64,000 nt of DNA. It comes from Candidula unifasciata. Taxonomy: Eukaryota > Mollusca > Gastropoda > Stylommatophora > Geomitridae. Position numbers and translations under genes: made by a program. Every line of letters begins with the position of its first letter. The first letter of the stretch is position 1. Shown one piece after another: positions 35,101 to 44,761 of this stretch. The stretch covers positions 62,001 to 126,000 of the forward strand of contig CAJHNH020000210.1 of NCBI GenBank assembly GCA_905116865.2, read 5' to 3'. The notes below the pieces were generated by a model. It was not told the DNA's origin, made no database searches, and worked only from the letters and a program-made list of their open reading frames with translations.

Positions 35101-38100
35101 AGGCCTCCAAACACTGGTGGTGGTGATGGTTCTTCTCCTTCGTCTGGGAATTTGTAAATGTCTTCAATGACCCTATTGACCCTGGTCATATCTTTCTTTG
35201 GTATTTCATAGCGGGGAGGGTTGTTATATGCCGGTGGTGCTCTCGTTGTTAGACTGCTGGCAGAGACCGTGTTTTCTGCTTCAAAGTTCAGCTGTATGTG
35301 CGCTTCTCCTTTATTTCCCTGAAGATGTTCCGAGCGACCTGATGGCATCTGATGCCCAGGGACAATGTGATCACTGTTGTATGAATCTCCTCCGGTGTAG
35401 CCCCTTTCCTTCCCAGAAATATCTGGCTGATTTGTAAAGTGTACCGGTAATTTCCTGGCAGAATCTGATGACAGTGTCAGCAAAGGTGTATTGTTACTGT
35501 CACCAGTGAACAGAATATTTGCCAGGAGTGGGTGCTGAGATGGCAAGAAGTTGATTTTTGAATCTGAACTTGCTTCCAAAGCTATCACATTACCACTAGC
35601 CTCTAATAATCCCACTGAATTTCCATTTGGTTGCAAAGCAGACACTGAAGACTCATTTTTAAAGACATGTAGTTGATCCTTCTGATTGAAGTCTTCCTTG
35701 GACTGATGGCTGTAACTCAGATGTGCAGAAGCACTGTAATCATAAACCAGATTATCGCCTGAAACTGTCACACTCTCAGAGCTACTCGGCAGCTTTAGGC
35801 TAGAAGAATGTGCCAGTTTGGCATTAACAGATGACTCAAGGTCAGTATAAGAAACAGTGTGTTTGGACTTCATCAAGTGCAGTAGTTGGGATGTCTTCAG
35901 AGGCACATGCTTCTCATTAGTGTTGCCCTGTTGAGACTGATCACTTATCTGTATGCTTGATTTCAGTAAGGAATCAGAAAGTAACTTAGAATTGTAACCT
36001 GACTTTTCATTTAATAAAAGTAACTTTTTAACAGTTCCTGTATTCTGCATGGTCAAATTTGTCTGTTTATCTTCAAGTAATCGAAACTTATCACTTTTCA
36101 ATTCCTGCTGCCGGTCTCCACTGCTGGTGTTTCTGTTGGCAGTGGTTTTAAACTTGAGTTTTTCGCTGCTAAATGATTCCACATGGGTCTTCTGAGTCAG
36201 GTCTTTGAGACTGAAGGACCCAGAAGCTACTCGTGGTTGACCAATAGGCTGAAACTGTCCTTGTCTGTCAGATTCAGAAATCTCTTGCAGGTGTGTGTGC
36301 TTAAAATCAGAGTCTTGGACATTTCCAAAAGAAGAACTTTTAGATGCTTCATGTAAAACTGTACATCCTTTCCCAGAGACCGTGGTTTTTGGATTTCTGG
36401 TTGTGTGAAAACTAGCTGAGAAATGACTGGGCAATGAAGATGACTGAGCATGAACACCTGACAGAATGTTTTGGTGTGACATATCTCCTGCAAAAGAATT
36501 GCTGAGAGCAGCCACATTAACAGCTTTTTCTGCTGCTGGGGTCATCTTCTGAGGTTGGCTTGCAGCCATGGAAACACTGACCCAACTTTGTGCGCGAGAA
36601 ATGGAAGACCCTGTTGTTGTCGCTGTTGAAGGTGTTTGTTCTGTGGCTGTTACAGCTGGGATATGTGCTGATGTTGCAACAAAATTACAACCGTTAGATA
36701 CTGAGGGTAGTGTATTTGGTTGCAAGACAGCAAAACCAGAAGGCGTAGGTGAAAAATTTGTGTCTTCACTTGTGGTTAAATGAGTGTTTTTAACTGCATT
36801 ATTCCTGGTGCTAGAGTTATTTCCTGCCAAAGTTGCTGAAGCTTCCATCAACAAAACATCTGGTGTCCCAGGAATCATAAACGCAACTGGGCCTGTACTG
36901 CTGTTCCCAGGGAAACCTGATGAGGCCAAAGCTGAGGCTTGTAATCTTTCTTTGTTCTTCAAAAGATCCATGATGGTAGATGCCTTTTTCTTACCTCTAG
37001 GCCTAGAAGCTGTCAGAGCTTCTTGAGGTTTCAACAGGCTACCAAGAGGTAAGCTGGATGAAGAGGCTTCTACTGTCAGTGGCTTCACAGGAAAGCTATT
37101 TTCAAATGACAGTCTTCTACCAAACTGGCCTGCAGCTTTGCCTTTCCCTTCGGAAGAAACATAGGACAACTCTGAGAGTGATGCTTGTTCTATAGCTGGA
37201 GCAGAAACTGATGCAATAGGATTTATTTTCAAAAATCTAGAGCTTTGATTCGTAGCCACTATAGGAACTGATCTGGGACTAATATTGTTAATAATTAGCG
37301 GCCCTGAAGCCGCCACTGTCATAGATACACTATTGTCATGTCGCAGCCGCAGATGAGGAGATGTGCTGGCTTGTGCTGAAGACATGATAGTGATGTTTGG
37401 AGGACCGACTGCTTCTGTGGGCGTGTTGTTGGTCCTTATGAAAGCTATTGTTGAGGATGTCAGTGGGCGGATGACTGTCCTACTTAAAGGAGCCTTGATG
37501 CTAGGACTCCTGGGTAATGCTGCACTCAGAGTGGTCAACAAAAGTGGTGGGCAGGAAGTGGTTCCCACAAGTTTGCCGCTGCCTGCTGCTGAAACTACAT
37601 TTGGAGAAGTTTGATTGAAATGTGTCACAGGTGTAGTATCTGATGACAAACTACTGGTGGCAGACACTGCCGTATTATCAACTGTAAAAGTCAAGCCCAT
37701 TTCTTGCTTCAACTGACCTGTTAGTCTTGTAGCTGACAATGAAGTCAGACTAGGGCTAGGGTTATTGATGCCTGGTCTGCATGCCTGAGACAGCTTTTTA
37801 TCGTCTGGTTGGGCATGTATCATTGCACCAAGCTTACTCTCTGTCACTACTGCTGAAGTAGCTATCTCTGATTGTTCAATGGGATGGTTCGAGGCCATCA
37901 TCTTTACATTACCGTGGCAGCTATTTCTGTCTGCAGTGTCTGTCAAAGAAAGAAGCGGATCCCTGAGGGACAGAAAACTATAGTTTGAAAGGTCATCACT
38001 TGGTGCAACAGCTTTAGTAACCAAATGAACATCAGAACTGCCAGCAACATTTTGAGATTCCAGAGATGCCAGAAGTATCTGTCGGATTTCTTCAGGGATC

Positions 38101-41100
38101 TCTTCCAACTTCAACACATGTGGGCCCATCTCCCTTTGACTGCTTGAATACAGAAGAAAATCAGATCCATCCATTAGATTTGTCAGAATATGGTCCTGCA
38201 ATGCTCCATGTATATCTTTACTATCCTGCTTCAGCTGACCCCACTCCTGATGCAAACACGGACCTGCCTTTGGCTGACCCTGCTCAGCCAGGCCCTCAAG
38301 CTGGGAAGGAACACTAGCAGTATGCTGCTGACCGGAAATATTGTCAGAAAATATCTGCTTCTGCAGGTTCTCATACATCTCAGCCTGATTACCCAGTACG
38401 GAAACCAAATCCCCAGTTTTGCCTTTACTTACAGAAACACTATTTGGTGACAGGGGGGTGTCCTCTGCAGTTAAATCTATGATGTCTTTACACTGTAAAT
38501 ACTGAATCGGATCTACCACAGGCTTGATATCTTCACTTCTGCTGGCCTGAACATCTGGCATCAGGGCAGATGGTTGCATCAGTTTCTGGCAAAATTGTGT
38601 ATACACAGGAAGCTCACGTGATGCAACCTGGTAGTCAGATGTCATTGTAGTGCCAAAGTAAGAACCTCCCGAAGTCCTACCTTTGTGTTTTTGCACATTA
38701 CTGAAAGTAGAAGTAGCAGCATATTTCCCATCCAGTGCAACTTGGCTTCTACTCTGGTTTTCCTCTGGCTGTGTTGTGACACCTGCAGATGAAGATTCTG
38801 AATGTGCGAATGATGGTACATGAGAGCCCACCACTGAGCTGGAAGTTGGCTCCAATTTAACCCCTGTCTGGTGGTGGCTTTCTGGCTGGGGGATATGTAC
38901 AATCTGGGAACCTCTGTAGCTTGTTGTGATTTGGTCAGTAAGCCCATTAGCTGAGTTTACAAGGTTATGATGTTCTAATCTCAGAGTATCTTCACTTGTA
39001 AGCTGTGGATTTAATCTCTGTATATCTCCATTTTTGAGTATGGAAACAAACTGTGAATTCAATCTGTGTGTATCCTCACTAATGAGTTGGGATACAAACT
39101 GTGAATTCAGTCTTTGTGTATCCTCACTATTAAGTTGGGATACAATCTGCGAATTCAGTCTGTGTGTATCTCCACTACACAACTGGGATACAATCTGTGG
39201 GTTCAATCTTTGAATGTCAGTCTGAACAATATGTTGCACAGGAATCACCTGTGATGACTCCAAAGACAAAGAAGTGAACTGAGATGCTGCAGCTTGTGAC
39301 GTGGTGACACCCGGAGCATTAGCTTCTAAACAGCCAGACTGCACTGTTTCATTCTGTCGAGAACCTCCATCAAACACATTACTCTGCAAACTGCAGACTT
39401 CAAAAGTGCCACTGCGTGAAGTGTCTGCAGAGAATATACCTTGTGAGGTATTCACGAACACCGACTCCCTATTGAAAATACCGGTCTGAAATTCCTTATT
39501 CTCAAAATGTTTCAGTTCAAATGCTCCACAGTCTGTGGGAGAAAATGTCATTGTTCCATTGTGTAAAAGTGGAAGCCCAGAGTTATAATCTGAGGTCATC
39601 TGGAATGTACCTGGATGAATGGAAATCATCTGAGGTGAAACCATCTCCGGCATGTCATTACCTTGACTGACAATCTTACCTCCCATACCCCCAAGGGATA
39701 ATGAATGAATATTTATGTTCATCTGTTCTGATGGTAAGGCCAAGACTTCATTCTGTTGTTCAACGTTAGCCGGTGTCTCAGAATTCTGAATTCTTTGAAC
39801 TACATCAGACTGAGCAAGAAGAAGAATCTGCGCAGGTATATTCTGCTGCTGATTCAGCTGCAGCTGTGTCACAAAAGGTGTGTTGGCCAAAGGTGGCCTT
39901 GATGCATCCTGATGCTTAGTTGTCCCCGCAGTAAAAATGGAATTTGGTTTCTGTAGAGAAGCTCCCAGATTTAAGAGAACGTTTTGTGGCTGCTGAGAAA
40001 GAGATTGTGGCTGGGTGGATTGTTCAGATACTGGCTGGAAAGGTAAAGCCGCCGAGTCCACCTGGGTCAACTGGTAAGCTGGATACCCGGGTTTGTCAGG
40101 GACCAGCATCAGTATTTTGGCAGATGGTGCCAGGATGGGTCGTAGCTTTGGTCTGATTGGTCGGTGCTTACTCAAACTAACACCACCTGCTACTACTGTG
40201 CTTACCAGTTGGGATCCTGAGCTGGCAACAGCTGATTGTGTGGATGCGCAAGTAATGTCAGTGCTCACATTCTTGGTAGCCAGGTTTGCTAGGACTAAGG
40301 AGCTTCCATCACTTGACTTGACAGTGCTTGGCTTATTAAGCTCTGTGAGCTGTTGGCCCAACTGCAGCTCCTGATTAATCTGTGACATGCTATCTCCAGG
40401 ACCTGAATGGCTGCTGAAGGGAACTGACTGAATAGGGAGAAAAATCTGGTTTGGGTTTGACATACTGATAAGCGAATGCAGCTGATGTCCCAGTCCAAAT
40501 TTCTGCAATGCTGGCTGGCCCAGGACAAAGCTAGTTCCAACATCTGATGTCATCAAACTGTCAGAGTTTGTCTGTTCTGCTGGAGACTGAACTAAACTCA
40601 CAATTTGCAAAGGAAGTTGGAGCTGCCGGGTAGCAAGGTGAGGGGACCAGTGCTGTTGTGCAGCAAGGGTTGCTGACTGGAGCTGTTGTGCAGTAAGAGG
40701 AGTTGGCTGGGGCTGTTGTGCAGCAAGAGGAGTGGGCTGGAGCTGTTGTGGAGCAAGAGGAGTGGACTGGAGCTGCTGTACAGTCAGCTGAGTGGGCTGG
40801 AGCTGTTGTGCAGCAAGGGTTGCTGACTGGAGCTGTTGTGCAGTAAGAGGAGTTGGCTGGGGCTGTTGTGCAGCAAGAGGAGTGGGCTGGAGCTGTTGTG
40901 CAGCAAGAGGAGTGGACTGGAGCTGCTGTACAGTCAGCTGAGTGGACTGCAGCTGTTGTGCAGCAAGCTGAGTGGGCTGCAGCTGTTGTGCAGCAAGCTG
41001 AGTGGACTGGAGCTGTTGTGCAGCAAGCTGAGTGGGCTGGAGCTGTTGTGCAGCAAGCTGAGTGGGCTGGAGCTGTTGTGCAACAAGCTGAGTGGACTGC

Positions 41101-44100
41101 AGCTGTTGTGCAGCAAGCTGAGTGGACTGGAGCTGTTGTGCAACAAGCTGAGTGGGCTGAAGTTGAGACTGCTGGTCTTCACAGCCACTGGTTGTCTGGT
41201 TTAAGAGGTAGAACTGCGACTTATTTTGGTTCTCCCTGATATAATCTCCAGACGGACTGGCCAGCTCAGATGTGGTAATGTTGGTCAATCTTGACCTTTT
41301 AATCTCAGTTTGACTATATGTTGGCAGGCTTGCTGAAACTGTCTTGGCCACCTCAGTAATCCTGTGTAGAGTGTCACCACCTCGGCTTACTTGGATCAGG
41401 CTGCAGGGCATTAACACACTCTGGCCACTGGAGGTGTTCTCACTGCTTTGGTTAGCTTTTTCACAAGCATTCTGAACTGTATCTGTACTAGACAAGATGG
41501 ACTGACTACAAGACAGATCTGTGTGTGACTTCTGAGCAGGAGCTGTCTCTGCAGCTGATCCTAATATTCCCAGAAAAGTGTTAATGGACGTCTGGTTCTG
41601 AACATTCATAGTGCAGTGAGATTCACTGCTGGATCTGCTGTGTGACAGACTGTCTCTCTGGGACTCAATCTGTGCTAAGAGTTGTCTATCTGCATGCTGT
41701 GTTGTGAAAGGCAGCACACTGACTTGCACAGTCTGTGCTGGGTCTTTAGACATTAGGCCAGCATCTCTACTGTAGTGACCATTCTGAGATCTGCACGAAG
41801 CCAGGGAAAGAGCTGAAGAGGTCGAAGCAATGTCTTCAACCTGCAGAACTGGATGATGCTGCAGCTGCATGTTCTGGCCCGAGCTGGGAGACAAATTCAA
41901 CAGGATGCTATTTTCTCTGTTCAAACCCTGAGGGCTGATACTGGAGACACCGCCAAGTCCTGCACATGGGCTCATATTCAGGAGCAGTTGGCCACTCTGG
42001 GAGAAAAGACTCGGAGCTGAACCAGTACTTCCATCAGACAAGATGACAGGGACTAATTTCATATGTCCTGTGTTTGAATACAACATCTGAGGGTCATACA
42101 TTGGTAACTGACAGCTGGAATTTCCAGACCTAGTATTCTGGTTTCCTATGGATACTGGCATTGAGCTTCCAATAGACAAAGGTGTTTGGCTTTGAAAGAA
42201 GTTCCCACTGTCAGTTACTGTATTCTGGAGACTACAATTGGGAATATTTTGTGAACTGACATGGAAATCATATGTGTTTATGTCATTGAGATTGCCAGAA
42301 TTAGATTGTCTTTTGTAACTGTCACTGGCTGTTGTGGGATTTATCATTCTGCTGCCAGAATTAGCCAAAAGTGCTGACAGATTGAACTGACAGGTTTGGG
42401 GTATGTTTAGTAATGTCTTTTTTGGCAGATCTGTAGTCTGGGAGTTCATCAACAGTGACAGTAACAACTGCTGATGATGAGGATGTTGCTGATTGGATAA
42501 AACATCAGCTGATAGCTCTTGCACTGAACCAGCCATCGGAACATTTAAAGTATTCGCTGACATTAATCCTGAAGATGATCCTGATGTCTGAGATTCACCG
42601 GGAGTATTTGCTGCAGGCGATGAAGTGAATGATGAACTATTTACACTGTTCTGGCTTAGAGTGGACGCGCTGCTACAGGCATGGGCATTCACTGCGACCC
42701 CCAAACTACCTTTCCCACTTGAAACATGCGGATGAACTATTCCTACCTGAGGAGGGTCTCTTTGCCGATTTAATCTACCGACACTGATCTGAGAAAGTGA
42801 CAGTGATGCGTTATGTCCAATTGTTACAGCAAAAGGTAAGTTTGTCTGTTCAGCTTTACTGGCCATAACTACAGGCTGGGTAGATAGAGATGATGGTGTT
42901 GTATGAGTGCTGAAATTGATGGACTGGCAGTAAGCAGAAGCTGAAGTTGATGGTTTCAAAGATAATGGCAGTGAAGGCTTCATACTTCTGGAGCTGTGAG
43001 AATGAACCGTGTGGACTGGAGCCGGTGGTGGAGTGGCTGTGGCTAGTGATAAGGCTGAGGGTACTACTGAACGCATCAACATCTCACACAGCAAAGATGA
43101 AGTCACAGCAAGTACTGGCTGCAATGATGGCGATGACAATGGCAGTGAAGAATCTTTCACTGGAGATTCTGCAAGGGCATCAAAGACAAAGGAGGTTGAA
43201 CTACATGAAGAAGATGCAGCCCCTAACATACTATTCCCGGTCGCTTGATTCAGCAATGCTGAAGGGAAATACTGTTCTATGTTGCTGACTTGATGTATTA
43301 ACTCTCTTTCTTGTCCATATGGCTGGATGCCTTGAAAATGTACAACCGCAGCAGTTGAGGTGTGTGAACTAGAACTGACATCCTGTGTCGTGGCATTTCT
43401 GTTTCTCTGATACTCAGAGGCAATATTACTATCTGTTTGTGCTGATCCGGTGAAATTTTCCAAATGTTTTTGAATGATTGCGATACCTGCTTCTGTATGT
43501 CCCTCAGCTCCTGATTTTGAAGAAGCTGTTTCTGACTTGGAATACCGTATATTTTTGGAAAATGTCAAACTGCATTCAGTCTGTGATGGAAAAGTGGACA
43601 AGCATTTATTTCTAAGTATCTCATGCGACTCGGATAGTTGATGTGCTGATGCTGGCAAGCTCTGCATGGATGACACATGAGTGGCAACAAAATCTTTGTG
43701 AGAAATAGAAGAGCCAGAAGTTGGTGGCAGAGCCTGGAGGATGCTCTGGCTGTCCTGTGAACCATCTGTGGCTGGCTTCTGCAGGATAACAGACACTGTG
43801 CCTGGTTGGTTTAAGGGGATCATAAGGTTTGGCTGCCCGATGATTAATGGTGAGACAAGCTGAAACTGAATGTTCTGTGCATTAGTGCAGGGAGGAAGAG
43901 ACAGTGGCTGGATTTGCAGAGGTGGTTGTGGATAAACTGATAACATCTGTAAAGCTCCTGAGCGAGTCTGAGAGGCTTCATCCGGAGCAGATGCCCCAGC
44001 TTGTAACAGATCAACCTGCTGGGACAAGTGGGTGAAACTGGCTTCTGAAGACACTGTCACACTTGGTGTTTCAGTCATGGAAGATCTGGAGGAGATTGCA

Positions 44101-44681
44101 CTGACCCCTGGTGTGGATGTTTTGGGCTGAGCAGAAAACTTCCCTGATTCTGTATTTAGTCTGGTTAAAGGAGTTTGCTGTGTACGATGCTGAGAGGATG
44201 CTGTTTCTGCTTGTACAGGGCATACATTGTCAACTATCTGAGAATCTTTAGCTAATTGGGTGGCATTCTGTACGTCTGGCTGCATGTGATGGCTTCTACT
44301 TGCAGAAGTAGCAGTAATGGGTTCCTTACCAACCGCCTGTAGAACATGATGTACTGATGTTCTCTGCTCTGTGACATTCTGCGGTACTTTCATGAGCCTG
44401 CCAGTTTTGCCAAAGCTGACAGATGCTAGATGTGAATCTTGGAAAATCTGAGGAAACGATTTAGAGGCAGCACTAGAACTACTTGAGGTCTGCGAAACGG
44501 CTGGTACAAGAGCTAAAGAAGAAGATGATGATGAAACTGCTGATGATGTTGAAGGTTCAGTTGATTCTACAGCTCCTGACAATGGCAAAGACACAAACAT
44601 TTTCTGGGAATGCCCCCTCTCTTGTTTTACCTTAAGATTCCTCTGAATTTCAGCCAGTATTACTTGCATATTTGCTATTTC
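32178..44681 (-). CDS. giant terminal exon of a large low-complexity nuclear-type protein
   Basis: One uninterrupted frame of 4,167 residues starts after a T-rich acceptor (...catgacag) and ends at TGA (32180-32178). I do not recognise the family. It has no signal peptide or membrane span and is rich in Ser, Thr, Gln and Asn, so probably disordered. Numbering from the first Met (44669): KVKQE near 14; 18 ten-residue QLQxTxLAAQ repeats at about 1167-1350; five 16-residue RLNSQxVSQLxSEDT repeats at about 1820-1894; VKLEP near 1936; IIDLTAEDTP (SUMO-interaction-like) near 2060; EEIPEEIRQILLASL helix near 2187; NPPRY near 3150; coiled coil LRKEIKDLKGENHYLKLEVA near 3790-3830; PPPY near 4024; five R-x-R-N-x-S motifs at about 4005-4120. 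Together these suggest a nuclear scaffold or transcription regulator (inference). A 12.5-kb open frame with clean repeats in frame is strong evidence that it is coding. Confidence 0.88.
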   Translation of the reverse strand, partial: EIANMQVILAEIQRNLKVKQERGHSQKMFVSLPLSGAVESTEPSTSSAVSSSSSSLALVPAVSQTSSSSSAASKSFPQIFQDSHLASVSFGKTGRLMKVPQNVTEQRTSVHHVLQAVGKEPITATSASRSHHMQPDVQNATQLAKDSQIVDNVCPVQAETASSQHRTQQTPLTRLNTESGKFSAQPKTSTPGVSAISSRSSMTETPSVTVSSEASFTHLSQQVDLLQAGASAPDEASQTRSGALQMLSVYPQPPLQIQPLSLPPCTNAQNIQFQLVSPLIIGQPNLMIPLNQPGTVSVILQKPATDGSQDSQSILQALPPTSGSSISHKDFVATHVSSMQSLPASAHQLSESHEILRNKCLSTFPSQTECSLTFSKNIRYSKSETASSKSGAEGHTEAGIAIIQKHLENFTGSAQTDSNIASEYQRNRNATTQDVSSSSHTSTAAVVHFQGIQPYGQERELIHQVSNIEQYFPSALLNQATGNSMLGAASSSCSSTSFVFDALAESPVKDSSLPLSSPSLQPVLAVTSSLLCEMLMRSVVPSALSLATATPPPAPVHTVHSHSSRSMKPSLPLSLKPSTSASAYCQSINFSTHTTPSSLSTQPVVMASKAEQTNLPFAVTIGHNASLSLSQISVGRLNRQRDPPQVGIVHPHVSSGKGSLGVAVNAHACSSASTLSQNSVNSSSFTSSPAANTPGESQTSGSSSGLMSANTLNVPMAGSVQELSADVLSNQQHPHHQQLLLSLLMNSQTTDLPKKTLLNIPQTCQFNLSALLANSGSRMINPTTASDSYKRQSNSGNLNDINTYDFHVSSQNIPNCSLQNTVTDSGNFFQSQTPLSIGSSMPVSIGNQNTRSGNSSCQLPMYDPQMLYSNTGHMKLVPVILSDGSTGSAPSLFSQSGQLLLNMSPCAGLGGVSSISPQGLNRENSILLNLSPSSGQNMQLQHHPVLQVEDIASTSSALSLASCRSQNGHYSRDAGLMSKDPAQTVQVSVLPFTTQHADRQLLAQIESQRDSLSHSRSSSESHCTMNVQNQTSINTFLGILGSAAETAPAQKSHTDLSCSQSILSSTDTVQNACEKANQSSENTSSGQSVLMPCSLIQVSRGGDTLHRITEVAKTVSASLPTYSQTEIKRSRLTNITTSELASPSGDYIRENQNKSQFYLLNQTTSGCEDQQSQLQPTQLVAQQLQSTQLAAQQLQSTQLVAQQLQPTQLAAQQLQPTQLAAQQLQSTQLAAQQLQPTQLAAQQLQSTQLTVQQLQSTPLAAQQLQPTPLAAQQPQPTPLTAQQLQSATLAAQQLQPTQLTVQQLQSTPLAPQQLQPTPLAAQQPQPTPLTAQQLQSATLAAQQHWSPHLATRQLQLPLQIVSLVQSPAEQTNSDSLMTSDVGTSFVLGQPALQKFGLGHQLHSLISMSNPNQIFLPIQSVPFSSHSGPGDSMSQINQELQLGQQLTELNKPSTVKSSDGSSLVLANLATKNVSTDITCASTQSAVASSGSQLVSTVVAGGVSLSKHRPIRPKLRPILAPSAKILMLVPDKPGYPAYQLTQVDSAALPFQPVSEQSTQPQSLSQQPQNVLLNLGASLQKPNSIFTAGTTKHQDASRPPLANTPFVTQLQLNQQQNIPAQILLLAQSDVVQRIQNSETPANVEQQNEVLALPSEQMNINIHSLSLGGMGGKIVSQGNDMPEMVSPQMISIHPGTFQMTSDYNSGLPLLHNGTMTFSPTDCGAFELKHFENKEFQTGIFNRESVFVNTSQGIFSADTSRSGTFEVCSLQSNVFDGGSRQNETVQSGCLEANAPGVTTSQAAASQFTSLSLESSQVIPVQHIVQTDIQRLNPQIVSQLCSGDTHRLNSQIVSQLNSEDTQRLNSQFVSQLISEDTHRLNSQFVSILKNGDIQRLNPQLTSEDTLRLEHHNLVNSANGLTDQITTSYRGSQIVHIPQPESHHQTGVKLEPTSSSVVGSHVPSFAHSESSSAGVTTQPEENQSRSQVALDGKYAATSTFSNVQKHKGRTSGGSYFGTTMTSDYQVASRELPVYTQFCQKLMQPSALMPDVQASRSEDIKPVVDPIQYLQCKDIIDLTAEDTPLSPNSVSVSKGKTGDLVSVLGNQAEMYENLQKQIFSDNISGQQHTASVPSQLEGLAEQGQPKAGPCLHQEWGQLKQDSKDIHGALQDHILTNLMDGSDFLLYSSSQREMGPHVLKLEEIPEEIRQILLASLESQNVAGSSDVHLVTKAVAPSDDLSNYSFLSLRDPLLSLTDTADRNSCHGNVKMMASNHPIEQSEIATSAVVTESKLGAMIHAQPDDKKLSQACRPGINNPSPSLTSLSATRLTGQLKQEMGLTFTVDNTAVSATSSLSSDTTPVTHFNQTSPNVVSAAGSGKLVGTTSCPPLLLTTLSAALPRSPSIKAPLSRTVIRPLTSSTIAFIRTNNTPTEAVGPPNITIMSSAQASTSPHLRLRHDNSVSMTVAASGPLIINNISPRSVPIVATNQSSRFLKINPIASVSAPAIEQASLSELSYVSSEGKGKAAGQFGRRLSFENSFPVKPLTVEASSSSLPLGSLLKPQEALTASRPRGKKKASTIMDLLKNKERLQASALASSGFPGNSSTGPVAFMIPGTPDVLLMEASATLAGNNSSTRNNAVKNTHLTTSEDTNFSPTPSGFAVLQPNTLPSVSNGCNFVATSAHIPAVTATEQTPSTATTTGSSISRAQSWVSVSMAASQPQKMTPAAEKAVNVAALSNSFAGDMSHQNILSGVHAQSSSLPSHFSASFHTTRNPKTTVSGKGCTVLHEASKSSSFGNVQDSDFKHTHLQEISESDRQGQFQPIGQPRVASGSFSLKDLTQKTHVESFSSEKLKFKTTANRNTSSGDRQQELKSDKFRLLEDKQTNLTMQNTGTVKKLLLLNEKSGYNSKLLSDSLLKSSIQISDQSQQGNTNEKHVPLKTSQLLHLMKSKHTVSYTDLESSVNAKLAHSSSLKLPSSSESVTVSGDNLVYDYSASAHLSYSHQSKEDFNQKDQLHVFKNESSVSALQPNGNSVGLLEASGNVIALEASSDSKINFLPSQHPLLANILFTGDSNNTPLLTLSSDSARKLPVHFTNQPDISGKERGYTGGDSYNSDHIVPGHQMPSGRSEHLQGNKGEAHIQLNFEAENTVSASSLTTRAPPAYNNPPRYEIPKKDMTRVNRVIEDIYKFPDEGEEPSPPPVFGGLKSQKFTYTYRAQERAAGLSTAGLSHSSENTPQFSVVSNQKSSPKTVQNISGNSAAASPARSYISSHVAGNPPQTWRNPKKLKAKREPLDRSNLKMNLKKVQFSDVVSSKSAPEYSQSATVNSSGDTLPSNAASNQPDKTKCPIVQEYSLEDHRKLLGKHERLGKEEQESHIVYEKHPYTGEQLETEFRDGKVRTYSTGLMEAVFSRPENLQVNVKTKASKTLGSDTVQRETYPVTDFENERQIGREVREVHKVFPHQQLASVSHNAMAADGEHKFKHNAEKKTDPFQTLRQTHDSACIFQSGIVQEGLDSMCSLVNERTETNHLQNSLKSCEKTLISRTLGSRNNQCEGMVHNKVEESSRDLTKRRHAVHDDNLQFSAGSDGQAHPFERNNYITDKKEFGLPPTSVAPTNYERDLAFDQQSSFNILSTQGYSKLSRQRLQRAGPDHMWPENLVPSPFKPHGIRMHETGGTSDHYEGRDCPYLLRCEPLPVGSELSESPLSRQKILESNFEIARQMKKGHVRILKDSRSEASEGRQMESPQKFFLHPERSEDISGSQMQRETECQMNKELGYRTLSDPSSKLTSPIFSNNMDARPDVLTSLESLSCLRKEIKDLKGENHYLKLEVARAEQKGKEQQRQRKLSTNDKQRALSTEMDKTEKSFYTLTASLSSQSNMAEADNFTPIRKRHTSSTAALNYTLCPGSEQLKQEEGFQSKVCQLSLGSSGIQQMFETDVPFPDGSHRSSINMDDSPEHYIRDTRDPLVSSSMSSHSRPTSQLDFGISHYEVTRHKYPFSEVKSGPLRSISDGEGFVPLQEHTRHRNLSSSLGFHYLSDIDPPPYELTQRQRNPSASSLKSAFQEADILNLDGARSRNPSSSSWIRYLDYGNDFTVIRSRNPSGSSNRRSRPGSSSSSEREHPVNVDELPMFPDIAHTRSRNSSGESIEPTLDHIIDPQQFMQYTHYTYQPTEAHSKRTKH

Positions 44682-44761
44682 CTGTCATGAAAAAAAAAAA
44701 AAAAAAACTATGATAAAAAGCAAATGACATAAAATTAAAAACAATAACGATATGAAAAGGT
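44682..44761 (-). other. splice acceptor and branch region of terminal exon
   Basis: On the minus strand a long T tract (plus-strand A-run at 44690-44707) precedes catgacag, a strong polypyrimidine-AG acceptor that joins in phase 0 to the donor at 46519. Confidence 0.7.

Noticed and set aside
32178..44681. Extracellular serine-rich adhesin or mucin
   Set aside because: The composition is Ser/Thr-rich, but there is no signal peptide, membrane anchor or Cys-rich extracellular domain. SUMO-type and PPxY motifs and a coiled coil favour an intracellular role.
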